A stretch of 36,791 bases of DNA from Gammaproteobacteria bacterium (GCA_020445335.1 JAGRGU010000122.1:1-36791), one strand, 5' to 3'. Numbered from the stretch's first letter, positions 10,006-19,333 are shown. Translations and numbers: made by a program. The notes: generated by a model not told the origin, from the sequence alone.

Positions 10006-12021
10006 TCAGTCGCGAAATCGGCGCAACTTTTTTTCGAGGTCGTCTGCAAGAGTGAGGCTGTAGGTTTTCGTCAGATGGTGTCTGTCACTGAATTTGGTGA
10101 TCCCGTTCTCGTATACGGAGCACTCATCCCTGTCGCAGATCGTGTTGTTCATGTCGACGCTAAAGGCGTTGGTGAACTTTGCCACGACAGCGTCCTGAGA
10201 GCGATGGAGCGGATCTTCCGCCTGACTGGGGATGGAGAAGCGGCAGGCAACGGATGGATCTCTGTTCAGCCAGGCCGCATGCGAAAGGCAGTCGGGTGCA
10301 TCCCGCTCGATCCAAGGGGTATCGTACACTACCGCGATACGCTCGCTGACCGGGGCAAGCTGTTTCAGTGTCCGCTCGAGGCTCCGGGGCAGACTCTGCG
10401 GCTGCCCTGACTGATCGCTGAAGTAACCTCTCGAGTTCGACAGAATGATCAGGCTCGGACGCAGGCGGGCGATATGCTCGATGACATTTTTTCGCCACTC
10501 CGTGCACTCGGTATAGAACCTGCCAAGCTTGCTGTCATACGGCTCCAGATCGAACGAGGGGCATCCCGATTTGGTCATCGATAGTAGCCGCCAACCGTTC
10601 CTTGAGGCGATCGCCTCGAGTGGAGGGAACCAGTGGGCGGCGTGCGAGTCGCCGAACAGAACGATGGTTCCCGCGCCCGTTTCGGCGCCGTAGCTGCACA
10701 GTTTCGGCTGGGTCGTGGGGTAGTCCAGATGGCAGTTGTCGCTGTAGATTCTCGGCCTGTCGTTCTTGGCCGCCTGGAAAAGTTTCTGTTCGGGTGCGTC
10801 GAGATTGTCGGCTGCGATCGCTCTTACGCCGAAGGCGATTCCCGCCACGGAGAAGGTCAGACCCATGCCCAGTGCCAGCGAGCGGGTCGCTCTGCCCGAC
10901 AGTGGACGGCTGAAGCGGATCGGATTTTCAACCAGTCTCAGTGTCAGCCAGGAGAGCAGGAAAACCAGCGCGATACTGGCAAACCTGCCCGCGAGCGATC
11001 GCTCCGTGAACAGGTAGTCGGCATAGACGAAGACCGGCCAATGCCACAGATAGAGGGAGTAGGACATGTCGCCTATACGCTGCATCAGCGGTTGCGACAG
11101 AATCGCCTTGACTAGGTGCCGTTCCCCGCGTTGCACCGAGAGTATCACTGCCGCGGTGCCCAGGGCCGGTAACAGTGCGGCGTAGCCGGGAAATGGAGTC
11201 TGGCGGGTATAGATGGCTGCAGCGGCGAAAATGCAGAGCATTCCGGTCAGACCCATGAGGACAGAGGTCATCGGATGTCGCGCCCGTTCGCCCTGAGACC
11301 AGAGGCCGACCATGGCGCCGACGGCGAACTCCCAGGCGCGGGTGGGAGAGCTGAAAAAGGCCCAGGGCTGATTGATCTGCGTGAGCGCGACAGCGGCGGA
11401 AAGCGAAACGGCGAACGTGACGATGAAAACATACCAGAGCCGTCTGTGCGACGAATCCCTCGCACCCCAGCGGAAAACCATCAGCAGCAGAATCGGCCAG
11501 ACGATGTAGAACTGCTCCTCGACCCCGAGTGACCAGGTATGAAGCAGCGGGTTGGCGCCCGTATCCTCGGCCAGATAGTCGGTCGACAGGTGGGCGAACC
11601 AGGCATTGCTGAGGTAGACGGCGGTGGCAAAGGCGGACGAAGAGAACTGTTTGAGATTCAGCGGCGAGTAGACAAACCAGGCGATGATTATGGTTGCTGT
11701 CAGAACCACGGCCGCGGCCGGAAGCAGCCTTCTGATACGCCGGGCATAGAAGTTGCGCAGCGAAAGCGCACCGGTACGCTCCATCTCGCGCAGTATGAGC
11801 GACGTTATCAAATACCCGGAGATGACGAAAAAGACGTCGACTCCGATATACCCCCCCGGCAGACCGGGGAGGCCACTGTGATAAAAGATCACCAACAGCA
11901 CCGCGATCGTTCGCAGCCCCTGAATCTCAGGTTGATAGGCGTGTGAGCCGGATGGCTTAGTCATTGACGGGGTGCCGAAATTGAGCCATAAGGTTGATAT
12001 CGTCCTGGTTGCACTATTCAT
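10006..12021 (-). CDS. Acyltransferase 3 family protein with C-terminal SGNH domain (OafA-like O-acetyltransferase)
   Basis: Integral membrane O-acyltransferase of the OafA/YrhL type, which acetylates surface polysaccharide or other cell-envelope glycans using periplasmic transfer. The N-terminal half has the family start YQPEIQGLRTIAVLLVIFYH and about ten membrane segments. The C-terminal about 250 residues form an SGNH/GDSL-like domain: FGDSHAAHW carries the nucleophile Ser, and DRHHL carries the Asp-His pair. ATG 12021 is given; ATG 11964 (19 residues later) is an equally plausible start, and neither has a clear Shine-Dalgarno site. An extended -10 lies upstream at 12043-12051. The acceptor glycan is unknown, and no LPS cluster adjoins it. 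Confidence 0.9.
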   Translation of the reverse strand: MNSATRTISTLWLNFGTPSMTKPSGSHAYQPEIQGLRTIAVLLVIFYHSGLPGLPGGYIGVDVFFVISGYLITSLILREMERTGALSLRNFYARRIRRLLPAAAVVLTATIIIAWFVYSPLNLKQFSSSAFATAVYLSNAWFAHLSTDYLAEDTGANPLLHTWSLGVEEQFYIVWPILLLMVFRWGARDSSHRRLWYVFIVTFAVSLSAAVALTQINQPWAFFSSPTRAWEFAVGAMVGLWSQGERARHPMTSVLMGLTGMLCIFAAAAIYTRQTPFPGYAALLPALGTAAVILSVQRGERHLVKAILSQPLMQRIGDMSYSLYLWHWPVFVYADYLFTERSLAGRFASIALVFLLSWLTLRLVENPIRFSRPLSGRATRSLALGMGLTFSVAGIAFGVRAIAADNLDAPEQKLFQAAKNDRPRIYSDNCHLDYPTTQPKLCSYGAETGAGTIVLFGDSHAAHWFPPLEAIASRNGWRLLSMTKSGCPSFDLEPYDSKLGRFYTECTEWRKNVIEHIARLRPSLIILSNSRGYFSDQSGQPQSLPRSLERTLKQLAPVSERIAVVYDTPWIERDAPDCLSHAAWLNRDPSVACRFSIPSQAEDPLHRSQDAVVAKFTNAFSVDMNNTICDRDECSVYENGITKFSDRHHLTKTYSLTLADDLEKKLRRFRD

Positions 12022-12042
12022 AAACGGAGCGATCGCCGCAGG

Positions 12043-12051
12043 AGCATAGCA
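12043..12051 (-). promoter_or_regulatory. Extended -10 promoter element upstream of the acyltransferase
   Basis: On the minus strand TGCTATGCT is an extended -10 (TGn plus TATGCT). Its predicted start lies about 15 bases before ATG 12021. A CTGACA lies too close to act as a standard -35, which is acceptable for an extended -10 promoter. Confidence 0.4.
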
Positions 12052-12086
12052 AAAAAGGCGCTGTCAGGTGTGCAGCGGCGACCTGA
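12051..12086 (-). terminator. Possible intrinsic terminator downstream of polB
   Basis: Reading the minus strand after the polB stop, CGCTG and CAGCG can pair around a 9-base loop (an alternative is TCAGGT/ACCTGA), followed by CC and six Ts. The stem is short, so strength is uncertain. The T-run directly abuts the acyltransferase -10 element. Bases 12087-12142 hold nothing I can name. Confidence 0.4.
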
Positions 12087-12142
12087 TCACACGGCGCAAC
12101 GGCAGGAGCGGGCGATCAGCGCGGCAATAACCTCTGGCAGCC

Positions 12143-14443
12143 TCAAAACAGATCCATCTGATCGGCGGTCAGTCGTTCGAAGCTCTCGTCGAGAAAGTGG
12201 AGTATGCCGTCGGCCGCGGGGGCGAGCTGACGGTCGATGTAGTGCCGGTAGTCGATCGGGCTCTGCCGGTTGTCGACCGGCTCTGGGCCATTGACTGTCA
12301 TCAGATAACTTATCCAGCGCCCGCGTTTGTGTGACTTTCTCGCTGCCTGGATATGCGGCGGTACATTGTGGCGGTACTCTTCCAGTCGGCGACGAACGCG
12401 TTTCCGGTAGACCAGTTGACGGTCCAACGCGCCGGCGTTGAGTGCATCGACCGTCTGCCGCAGGTAGTCGTGGTATGGCTGTCGCAGAAAGACACGGCGG
12501 TAGAGCTGCTGCTGGAATTCGCGCGCCAGCGGCGTCCAGTCGCTGCGAACACTCTCCAGACCCTTGAAGCGCACCTCCAGCTCGCCCTGCCGGTTACGCA
12601 CCGTACCTGCGTAACGCTTCTTGCTGCCGGTCTCCGAGCCGCGGATGGTGGGCATCAGGAAACGCAGAAAGTGAGTTTCGAATTCGATCTCGAGGAAGCA
12701 CTCCAGGTCGAACTCACTTGCCAGGCGCTGCTGCCACCAGCGATTCAACCGCGCTGCCAGTTGCTGGCCGGTTGCAATCGATTCGCTCTCGCCGTGTCCC
12801 GTCCCCAGCAGCACGAACAGCGAGTCGGTATCGCCGTAGATCACCGTAAAGCCCTTCGCTTCGAGCCAGTCGCGGCTCTCGATGATGATCTGGTGTCCGC
12901 GTCTGGTGATGCTGCTGGCCAGTTTCGGATCGAAGAAGCGGCAGCCGCTGGAACCGAGCACGCCGTAAAAGCTGTTCATGATGATCTTTATCGCCTGCGA
13001 CAATGGCAGATCCCGGCGCTGCTTGGCGAGATCGCGCCGCTGCCAGAGCTCACCGATGATCTCGGGCAGGATGCTCTGCCGGCGTGAAAAATTTGCCCCG
13101 AGAAACCCCGGGACCGGCTCCTCGCCCGGCTCCGCCAGTCCCAGCGGGTCGATGCGAAAGGTGCGAATGATGCTGGGATAGAGACTCTTGAAGTCAAGCA
13201 GCAGCACGTTGTCGTAGAGTCCCGGCCGCGAGTTCATGACGTAACCGCCGGGGCTGGCGGTGTCGAACTGCCGCGCGCCGATGTCGAAGGCAACCCGGCC
13301 GGCGCGGTGCAGACGCGGCAGGTAGAGATTGTCGAAGGCGGCAACCGAGCCACCCTGCCGGCCGAGCGGGAGACCTGTCATCGTCGCCCGCTGCAGTGCG
13401 AAGTCGATCAATCCGGTCTCGGCAAATATCTCCTCGACCAGCCGGCAGTCCTGCAGATTGTAGGCGGCAAGCGCCCGCCGGTCTTCACGAAACAGGCGGC
13501 GGATCTCGGCGATCTTGTCGCCGGTTTCGTCGATCAGCTTGCCGCGACCGAGCAGCTCGCGCGCCACCCGCTCCAGCGAGAAGCTCTCAAAAGACCAGAA
13601 AGCAGCGCGCAGACTGTCGATGCCGTCGAGTGCCACGCGACCCGGGATCGCGGCGATGCGCGGCTGGCCGGACTGCCGCGGCTGCAGGATCGCGGCCGTT
13701 TCTCCTCCACGGCCGATGTGGAACGGGATACCGTGATGTTGGAAACGCCGTTGCAGCGTCTCCAGGTCGAAATTGATCAGATTCCAGCCCAGCAGAAGGT
13801 CGGGATCCTGCCCTACCAGCTGGGCCAGAAAACCTCGCAGCAGCGCGGGCTCGTCGATGAACCAGCTGATCGCGCCGTCGCCGGGCCAATCCTCCTCCTG
13901 CCCCTGCATCAGCACCAGCGCCGTCTCGTGGCTGCTGCAGCCGATCGAGAGTATCTCGCCGGAGCCGACATCGGTTTCGATATCGATACTCAGATAGCGC
14001 GGCGATGGCTGCAGCTCGACGGGTCGGATTCGCGGGTTGATCATTTCGCGGTAACCGTCGTGTTGCCGGGTTTCGCCGCTGGCCTGGAATGCGGCTGTGA
14101 TGAAGCGTTCCATCAGGAATCGGTCGGCGGGTTTGATCTCCGACTCGCACAGCGGCAGCGAGCCACCGCTGGCCATTCCGCGCAGGCGGGTCAAATCCTG
14201 CTGCTGCCGAAAATAGATTGCGTCGACCGGATTGCCCTCCAGATCGGCAAGTGCGAGCGCCTTGCGTTCGCAATTGACACTCAGCGGCAGGTCCCGGTCG
14301 CGCCGGATAAAACAGACTGCCCGTTGGTCGGGAAAACGCAGTCGCAACGGCCCCGACTCGCTCCAGGCCCAGAGGTCGAGATCGACACCGCCGGCGCCGT
14401 CCCGCCAGTGACGCGTCAGCAGATAACCGGTGACGGAGTCCAA
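12143..14443 (-). CDS. polB: DNA polymerase II (family B)
   Basis: Family B DNA polymerase with 3'-5' proofreading, a translesion/repair polymerase in E. coli. The N-terminus GYLLTRHWRDG matches E. coli PolB, as does the ERFLMERFITA-like region (here DRFLMERFITA). Motifs in order: ExoI SIDIETDVG, motif A DFKSLYPSIIR, motif B KIIMNSFYGVLG and motif C YGDTDSLFV. The 766-residue length is close to E. coli Pol II (783). The start is TTG 14443, three bases after the stop of ybbP, so it is probably cotranscribed and translationally coupled with ybbA-ybbP. I see no LexA box next to it, unlike E. coli polB. Confidence 0.96.
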   Translation of the reverse strand: MDSVTGYLLTRHWRDGAGGVDLDLWAWSESGPLRLRFPDQRAVCFIRRDRDLPLSVNCERKALALADLEGNPVDAIYFRQQQDLTRLRGMASGGSLPLCESEIKPADRFLMERFITAAFQASGETRQHDGYREMINPRIRPVELQPSPRYLSIDIETDVGSGEILSIGCSSHETALVLMQGQEEDWPGDGAISWFIDEPALLRGFLAQLVGQDPDLLLGWNLINFDLETLQRRFQHHGIPFHIGRGGETAAILQPRQSGQPRIAAIPGRVALDGIDSLRAAFWSFESFSLERVARELLGRGKLIDETGDKIAEIRRLFREDRRALAAYNLQDCRLVEEIFAETGLIDFALQRATMTGLPLGRQGGSVAAFDNLYLPRLHRAGRVAFDIGARQFDTASPGGYVMNSRPGLYDNVLLLDFKSLYPSIIRTFRIDPLGLAEPGEEPVPGFLGANFSRRQSILPEIIGELWQRRDLAKQRRDLPLSQAIKIIMNSFYGVLGSSGCRFFDPKLASSITRRGHQIIIESRDWLEAKGFTVIYGDTDSLFVLLGTGHGESESIATGQQLAARLNRWWQQRLASEFDLECFLEIEFETHFLRFLMPTIRGSETGSKKRYAGTVRNRQGELEVRFKGLESVRSDWTPLAREFQQQLYRRVFLRQPYHDYLRQTVDALNAGALDRQLVYRKRVRRRLEEYRHNVPPHIQAARKSHKRGRWISYLMTVNGPEPVDNRQSPIDYRHYIDRQLAPAADGILHFLDESFERLTADQMDLF

Positions 14444-14446
14444 GGC

Positions 14447-16936
14447 TCAGCCACCGCGCAGTGTCTGCAACGGCGGATGTATCACCAGCGGCCAGGTGGC
14501 CGCCACTCCGGCGACGGCGATGCCGATACCGCCGCCCAGTGTTCCCGCCAGCCATAGCAGCGGGTTGAAGCGGTACTCCAGGGCGAAGAGCTGATCGGAG
14601 ATGGCCCAGCCGGTGAGGCTGGCGCAGGCGCTGGCGAGCGCGCCGGCCAGCACACCGAGCAACAGAAACTCGATCATGGTGGCGAACAGCAGCTGCCGCC
14701 GCTTCAGCCCCAGTGTGCGCAGGATGGCCGACTCCTGGCGGCGGTGCTCGCGGCTTGCCTGGATGCCCGCGTAAAGTACCAGCACACCGGCGAACAGCGT
14801 GAACAGAAAAACGTACTCCACGGCGATGGCGCCGCGTGCCATGATCTCGCGGACCTGCTGCAGCAGCGCCGCGACATCGATCGTGGTGACCGACGGAAAC
14901 TGCTGCACCAGTTGCGACAGCAGGCGCTCGCGGCCGGGCTGCAGGTAGAAGCTGGTGATATAGCTGGTTGGAAGCTTTTCGAGCAGCCCGGGTGTGCCGA
15001 TGACGAAAAAGTTGGGCTGGAAGGAGTCCCACTGCACCGAGCGGATACTGCTGACGCGGCCTTCGATCGGCGTACCTGCGAGATCGAACACCAAGCGGTC
15101 TCCGAGCTCGATCCGCAGACGCCGGGCGAGACTCTGCTCGACCGAGAAGAGCGCCTGATCGAGTTCCGCCGGCGACCACCAGTGGCCTTGCAGTATGCGG
15201 TTGTCCGACTGCATACGCTTGGCATAGGAGAGATTGAATTCGCGCGCCACCAGACGCTGCGCGTCGGGGTCGTCGTACGTCTGGGGTGAGACTGCGCCGC
15301 TGTTGATCTGCGTCAGGCGCGCCCTCAGCATCGGATATATCGCGTTTTGGCCGGCGTTCTTCTGCTGCAGGAAGTTATGCAACGGTTCCACCTGCTGCGG
15401 CTGGATATTGATCAGAAACTGGTTGGGGGCGTCGTCCGGGATGGTCCGCTCCCAGGCGGCGAGCAGGTCGGTGCGGACCAGCGTCAGCAGCAGCAGTGCC
15501 AGAATGCCGAGACCGAATCCGGCCATCTGCAGACTGGTCAGTGCCGGGTTGCGCGCCAGTCCGGCGAGGCCATAACGCCAGATCGCGTTGCTGTGATGGC
15601 GCAGCGGGGTGAGCAGCGCGACCATCAAGCGCGCCGTCAACAGCAGCAGTGCGGTGCTGGCAAGCGCGCCGGTCATCACCAGCAGCGCCAGCTTTGCCTC
15701 GCCGGCCTGCCAGAGCATCAGCAGCGCCATCGCGGCAAAGGCGAACAGGGCCAGTATCCAGCTCGCGACCGGCGCCACTTCGAGATCCCGCCGCAGCACC
15801 CGCAACGGCGGGACCGATCCGAGCCGAAGCACCGGGGGCAGGGTGAAACCGAGCAGCGTCACCAGTCCGGTACCGACGCCGATTGCCAACGGGTAGAGCC
15901 CCGGCGGCGGCAATTCGGTGGTGAACCAGCGTGCCACCATCTCCGTCAGTACCAGCTGGCCCATATGGCCGAGCAAAAGGCCGATCGAGCTTGCGCACAA
16001 CAACAGTAGCAACAGCCGGATCAGCAGTACCTGCACGAGCAGTGGCCGGGTGGCGCCGAGGCAGCGCAGAATGGCGCTGGCATCCGCCTGGCGCTCGACG
16101 AAGCGACGGCTGGAGAGCGCGACCGCGGCGCTGGCGATCAATACCGCGACCAGCGCGGAGAGGCCAAGAAAGCGGCCGCCGCGCTCGAGCGCGTTGCGCA
16201 GTGCCGGGCGGGCGTTGCTCAGGTGATTCAGCTTGACGCCCACATCAAGATTTTTTTCGGCCCACTGCCGGTATGCCTGCACCTGTCCCGGCGCGCCTGC
16301 GATCAGCAGCCGATGGTGCACGCGGCTCGCCGGCGTCACCAGACCTGTGGCGGGGATATCGGCCAGGTTCATCAGCACGCTGGGACCGAGTCGGAACATG
16401 TTCGACGCCTCGCCACTGTCTCGGCTGACGACTGCGGCGAGCCGGAACCGCTGTTCGCCCAGATCCAGGGAGTCGCCCACGGCGACAGCGAGATCGGCGA
16501 ACAGCCGCGCATCGGCCCACAGTTCGCCGCTGGTCGGCGCCTGTGTGGCACGCCGCTCCTGCGCGCCGGGCGCGTCCCGGGTACGGAGCTCGCCGCGCAG
16601 CGGATAGTTGTCGCTGACTGCCTTGACCATTACCAGCCGGGTGCGATCATCGTGTAGCACCGCGCTGGGAAAAGCGAGTGTCTGCGCGCTCTCGAGCGAG
16701 AGCTCGGCCGCCTTCCGCTGGTAGCGGGGGTCGAGCGGGTTGTGGCTCGAGAGTACCAGATCGGCGGCCAGCGCTTCGCCCGCCTGCAGCTCCATCGCCT
16801 GGCCGACGCGATCGGTGAAGAAGCCGACGGCGCTGACCGCGGTCACCGCCAGCACCAGCGCCAGCGCCAGCAGCCGCAACTCGCCGTTGCGCCAGTCGCG
16901 CCGGAACAGGCGCAGCGCAAAGCGCAGCGCTGTCAT
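14447..16936 (-). CDS. ybbP: FtsX-like ABC transporter permease (YbbP family)
   Basis: Large inner-membrane permease of the YbbA-YbbP ABC system. The 829-residue protein starts FALRLFRRDWRNGELRLLALALVLAV (membrane segment about 17-38), has a long periplasmic region up to about residue 260, then clustered membrane segments (about 260-450), a second periplasmic part, and FtsX-like membrane segments at the C-terminus. This two-fold FtsX arrangement matches YbbP. Its ATG overlaps the ybbA stop by four bases (ATGA). In E. coli ybbA-ybbP diverges from tesA, as here; function in E. coli is poorly defined, and type VII-class ABC mechanotransmission is an inference from family. Confidence 0.92.
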   Translation of the reverse strand: MTALRFALRLFRRDWRNGELRLLALALVLAVTAVSAVGFFTDRVGQAMELQAGEALAADLVLSSHNPLDPRYQRKAAELSLESAQTLAFPSAVLHDDRTRLVMVKAVSDNYPLRGELRTRDAPGAQERRATQAPTSGELWADARLFADLAVAVGDSLDLGEQRFRLAAVVSRDSGEASNMFRLGPSVLMNLADIPATGLVTPASRVHHRLLIAGAPGQVQAYRQWAEKNLDVGVKLNHLSNARPALRNALERGGRFLGLSALVAVLIASAAVALSSRRFVERQADASAILRCLGATRPLLVQVLLIRLLLLLLCASSIGLLLGHMGQLVLTEMVARWFTTELPPPGLYPLAIGVGTGLVTLLGFTLPPVLRLGSVPPLRVLRRDLEVAPVASWILALFAFAAMALLMLWQAGEAKLALLVMTGALASTALLLLTARLMVALLTPLRHHSNAIWRYGLAGLARNPALTSLQMAGFGLGILALLLLTLVRTDLLAAWERTIPDDAPNQFLINIQPQQVEPLHNFLQQKNAGQNAIYPMLRARLTQINSGAVSPQTYDDPDAQRLVAREFNLSYAKRMQSDNRILQGHWWSPAELDQALFSVEQSLARRLRIELGDRLVFDLAGTPIEGRVSSIRSVQWDSFQPNFFVIGTPGLLEKLPTSYITSFYLQPGRERLLSQLVQQFPSVTTIDVAALLQQVREIMARGAIAVEYVFLFTLFAGVLVLYAGIQASREHRRQESAILRTLGLKRRQLLFATMIEFLLLGVLAGALASACASLTGWAISDQLFALEYRFNPLLWLAGTLGGGIGIAVAGVAATWPLVIHPPLQTLRGG

Positions 16937-17613
16937 GCGGCCTCCAGCACGCCGCCCTGCAACAGCAGCCGACGATCGCAGCGCTGCGCCAGGTGCGCGT
17001 CGTGCGTCACCAACAGCAGCGCGGCGCCGATCTCCCTGCGCAGACGGAACATCAGCTCGGAGATACGGCCGCCTGTGGCCTGATCGAGGCTTCCGGTCGG
17101 TTCGTCCGCGAACAGCAGCTCAGGTCGGGTGGCGAAGGCGCGGGCGATGGCGACCCGTTGCTGCTCTCCGCCGGAGAGCTGGCTGGGGTAGTGATGAATG
17201 CGGCGCGCCAGCTCGACCTGCTCCAACGCTTCTTCGGCGCGTCTTCGGGGAGCTGCAGTACCGGCCAGCTCCAGTGGCAGCATGACATTCTCCAGCGCGG
17301 TCATGCCCGGTAGCAGCTGGAACGACTGGAAGACAAAACCGACGCGCCCGGCGCGCAACAGGGAGCGGCTGTCCTCGTCCATCCGACCCAGTTCGCGGCC
17401 GAACAGTTCGATCTCGCCGTCGCTGGCGTCATCCAGACCGGCGAGCAGGCCCAGCAGCGTCGATTTTCCCGAACCGGACGCACCCAGGATGGCGACCGCC
17501 TCGCCGGGGGCCAGTTCGAAGTCGATGCTCCGGAGAATATCGATGCGACCCGCGGGAGCGGCGATGCTTTTGCTCAGACGCCGTGCGCGCAGTGGGGTAG
17601 AATCAACCACCAT
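16933..17613 (-). CDS. ybbA: ABC transporter ATP-binding protein (YbbA family)
   Basis: Cytoplasmic ATPase partner of YbbP. Walker A is GASGSGKST, signature [16 protein letters not shown], Walker [13 protein letters not shown], switch His in [10 protein letters not shown]; these match the LolD/MacB/YbbA class. ATG 17613 gives 226 residues, as in E. coli YbbA (228). AGGAG on the minus strand at 17624-17628 lies 10 bases upstream. This start and the divergent tesA start both lie in one CATG, so the ybbA ribosome-binding site is inside the tesA signal-peptide codons. A longer reading from 17661 is possible but would cover all of that region. Confidence 0.94.
   Translation of the reverse strand: MVVDSTPLRARRLSKSIAAPAGRIDILRSIDFELAPGEAVAILGASGSGKSTLLGLLAGLDDASDGEIELFGRELGRMDEDSRSLLRAGRVGFVFQSFQLLPGMTALENVMLPLELAGTAAPRRRAEEALEQVELARRIHHYPSQLSGGEQQRVAIARAFATRPELLFADEPTGSLDQATGGRISELMFRLRREIGAALLLVTHDAHLAQRCDRRLLLQGGVLEAA
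17598..17603 (+). promoter_or_regulatory. Possible -10 element (TAGAAT) for a leaderless tesA transcript
   Basis: TAGAAT is a good -10 match and ends 8 bases before the tesA ATG, so transcription would begin at or within a base or two of the start codon. No Shine-Dalgarno site precedes tesA, which fits. No clear -35 at the right spacing is visible. Confidence 0.35.
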
Positions 17614-18235
17614 GAAAACAGTTCTCCTGCTGCTTCTTATCTCAGTTATGCCGATCAGCAACGCTGCCGCCGCTCAGCCGGCGATTCTGGTGCTGGGCGA
17701 CAGCCTCAGCGCCGCTTATGGTTTCGATCAACGCCTGGGTTGGGTCAGCCTGCTGCGTCAGCAGCTCGCTGCCGAGGGTTATCCGCACCTTGTCGTCAAC
17801 GCCAGTATCTCCGGCGATACCACCGCCGGCGGTCTCGGTCGACTGCCACAGGCGCTGCGGCAGCATCAACCAAGTATCCTGATTCTGGAACTCGGCAGCA
17901 ACGACGGCCTGCGCGGCGTCGATTTCTCCACCATCGAGAGCAATCTGCGGCAGATGGTCGAGAGCGCGCGCGCGGAGGGGTGTGCGGTGCTGCTGCTGGG
18001 GATGCGTATGCCACCCAACTTCGGCAAGATATTCACCGAAAGGTTTCACCGCATCTTTGTCGACCTCGCACAGCGCATGTCGCTGCCGCTGGTGCCGTTT
18101 TTGCTGCAGGAGGTGGCCGACAAGCCCGGCTGGATGCAGGCGGACAATCTGCATCCCACGGCGGATGCACAGGCGCAGATGCTGAACAACGTCTGGCCCT
18201 ATCTGCAACCGTTGCTCGAATCGCCTTCGGGCTGA
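17612..18235 (+). CDS. tesA: Acyl-CoA thioesterase I / lysophospholipase L1 / arylesterase (GDSL family)
   Basis: Periplasmic SGNH hydrolase acting on thioesters, lysophospholipids and aryl esters. Signal peptide is residues about 1-21 (hydrophobic core LLLLLISVM, cut near AAAA-Q). Conserved blocks: GDSLSAAYG with nucleophile S31, SISGDT with G69, GSND with N97, and DNLHP with D178 and H181. The 207-residue length equals E. coli TesA (208). ATG 17612 shares CATG with the divergent ybbA start. The frame is open upstream to 17198, but that is antisense to ybbA and would put residues before the signal peptide, so it is not used. Its end is 16 bases from the convergent phytase-like gene. Confidence 0.95.
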   Translation: MKTVLLLLLISVMPISNAAAAQPAILVLGDSLSAAYGFDQRLGWVSLLRQQLAAEGYPHLVVNASISGDTTAGGLGRLPQALRQHQPSILILELGSNDGLRGVDFSTIESNLRQMVESARAEGCAVLLLGMRMPPNFGKIFTERFHRIFVDLAQRMSLPLVPFLLQEVADKPGWMQADNLHPTADAQAQMLNNVWPYLQPLLESPSG

Positions 18236-18251
18236 GGGTGCGCGCGGTATC

Positions 18252-19232
18252 TCACTCGGGGGCCACTTCGAAATAGAGCAGCTGGGTCTGCAGGAAGGGT
18301 TCGCCGTTGTCGTCGCTGACCATGAAGTAGCGATCGCCCTGGTGCCTCGCCAGTCCCTCGAAGTTCTGCGTCAACCACCCCCGGGTACTGTCAAAGCTGG
18401 CGATGCGCAACGGCCGCGGTGTCGATTCGCGGTTGGTGGCGCTTATCGGCAGCAGCGACAAGGTGATCACCAGTGGATCAAGCATCGATTCATAGGCCCT
18501 CTCGAGCACCAGCAGACTATCATTTCGGTAGTTCTCCATTGCCACCAGAGCGCCGTAGGAGACCGCCGGAGTATAGTGCCAGCGCTCTCCCCGGGAGATG
18601 CTGTAGATCGGTATGGTGTACCCTTCACGCGGTTTTTCCGGGGCGCTGAGAAAGCCGAATACAGGCTGCAGAACCAGCGCTTCCAGGCCCTTGTTGTGGC
18701 CCCGATAGAAGTCGGGGTCGCGCAGATCTGCGGGCAGCCGCAGCTTTCCGATCAGCTTCCCATCGGTGGTGTAGCGGGCGATGCGATGCTTGCGTTCGAA
18801 TGAGACGTTGAGCCGGCTGTCGCCGCGGATGCCGTTGTCGCCATTCTCCAGCGCCAACCCCTCCGCGTCGGCACTGCTGCCGCTCAGGGATTTGCCCCTG
18901 CCATCTCTTAGCGGATAGACGTGGTGCAGGACCGCATCGACCAGGCGCTGATTTTCGAAAACCGGCTCGAGGTGCAGCAGCAGGCCGCGATCCGAAACCG
19001 CGTACAGCAGCTGTTCGTCCTGGTCCCAGGCGAGATCGGAGAGCTCCGCCAGCTCCGGGCGGCCGCTGAGTACGAGCGCGCCGAGCAGCCTGATGCCCAT
19101 ATGCCGCTCGATGACGCGGCCATCCTCGTGCAGGCGCAGCGGCGTTCCCAGGCGCTGACCGGCAGGCAATGCCTGCGTCAGCAGTACGAGGCAGAGCAGC
19201 AGAGCATGACGGAGAGGGCTCGAGCCGGGCAT
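18252..19232 (-). CDS. Esterase-like activity of phytase family protein
   Basis: Predicted secreted beta-propeller protein of the phytase-like (esterase-like activity of phytase) family. A signal peptide spans about residues 1-25. Family motifs include ELSDLAWD (about 62-69), a region of SSADAEGLAL (about 118-127), HNKGLEALVL (about 178-187), NFEGLAR, and the C-terminal YFMVSDDNGEPFLQTQLLYFEV. Members occur in many proteobacteria and their true substrate is usually unknown, so no specific activity is claimed. It converges on tesA (16 bases apart) and diverges from the stator operon. No clear Shine-Dalgarno site precedes ATG 19232. Confidence 0.85.
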   Translation of the reverse strand: MPGSSPLRHALLLCLVLLTQALPAGQRLGTPLRLHEDGRVIERHMGIRLLGALVLSGRPELAELSDLAWDQDEQLLYAVSDRGLLLHLEPVFENQRLVDAVLHHVYPLRDGRGKSLSGSSADAEGLALENGDNGIRGDSRLNVSFERKHRIARYTTDGKLIGKLRLPADLRDPDFYRGHNKGLEALVLQPVFGFLSAPEKPREGYTIPIYSISRGERWHYTPAVSYGALVAMENYRNDSLLVLERAYESMLDPLVITLSLLPISATNRESTPRPLRIASFDSTRGWLTQNFEGLARHQGDRYFMVSDDNGEPFLQTQLLYFEVAPE

Positions 19233-19266
19233 CTAATTTAGGATAAGGGTGTGCGGTTATGGTATG

Positions 19267-19278
19267 TTTGCGCGCAAA
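19267..19278. promoter_or_regulatory. Perfect 12-bp palindrome in the divergent intergenic region
   Basis: TTTGCGCGCAAA is its own reverse complement. It lies midway between the starts of the phytase-like gene (19232, minus) and the stator operon (19334, plus), where an operator would be expected. No known regulator motif is assigned. Confidence 0.35.
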
Positions 19279-19333
19279 ATAGCACATCGTCGCAGCCGTT
19301 GGGGCATGGCGCGCACGAAATCGGGATAGCCGC

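Noticed and set aside
13587..15179. 530-codon minus-strand frame bridging polB and ybbP
   Set aside because: Out of frame with both genes, which have full motifs; low-complexity Ala/Arg/Gly translation.
17198..17611. N-terminal extension of tesA (138 codons upstream of ATG 17612)
   Set aside because: Antisense to ybbA and would place a long non-hydrophobic stretch before the signal peptide.
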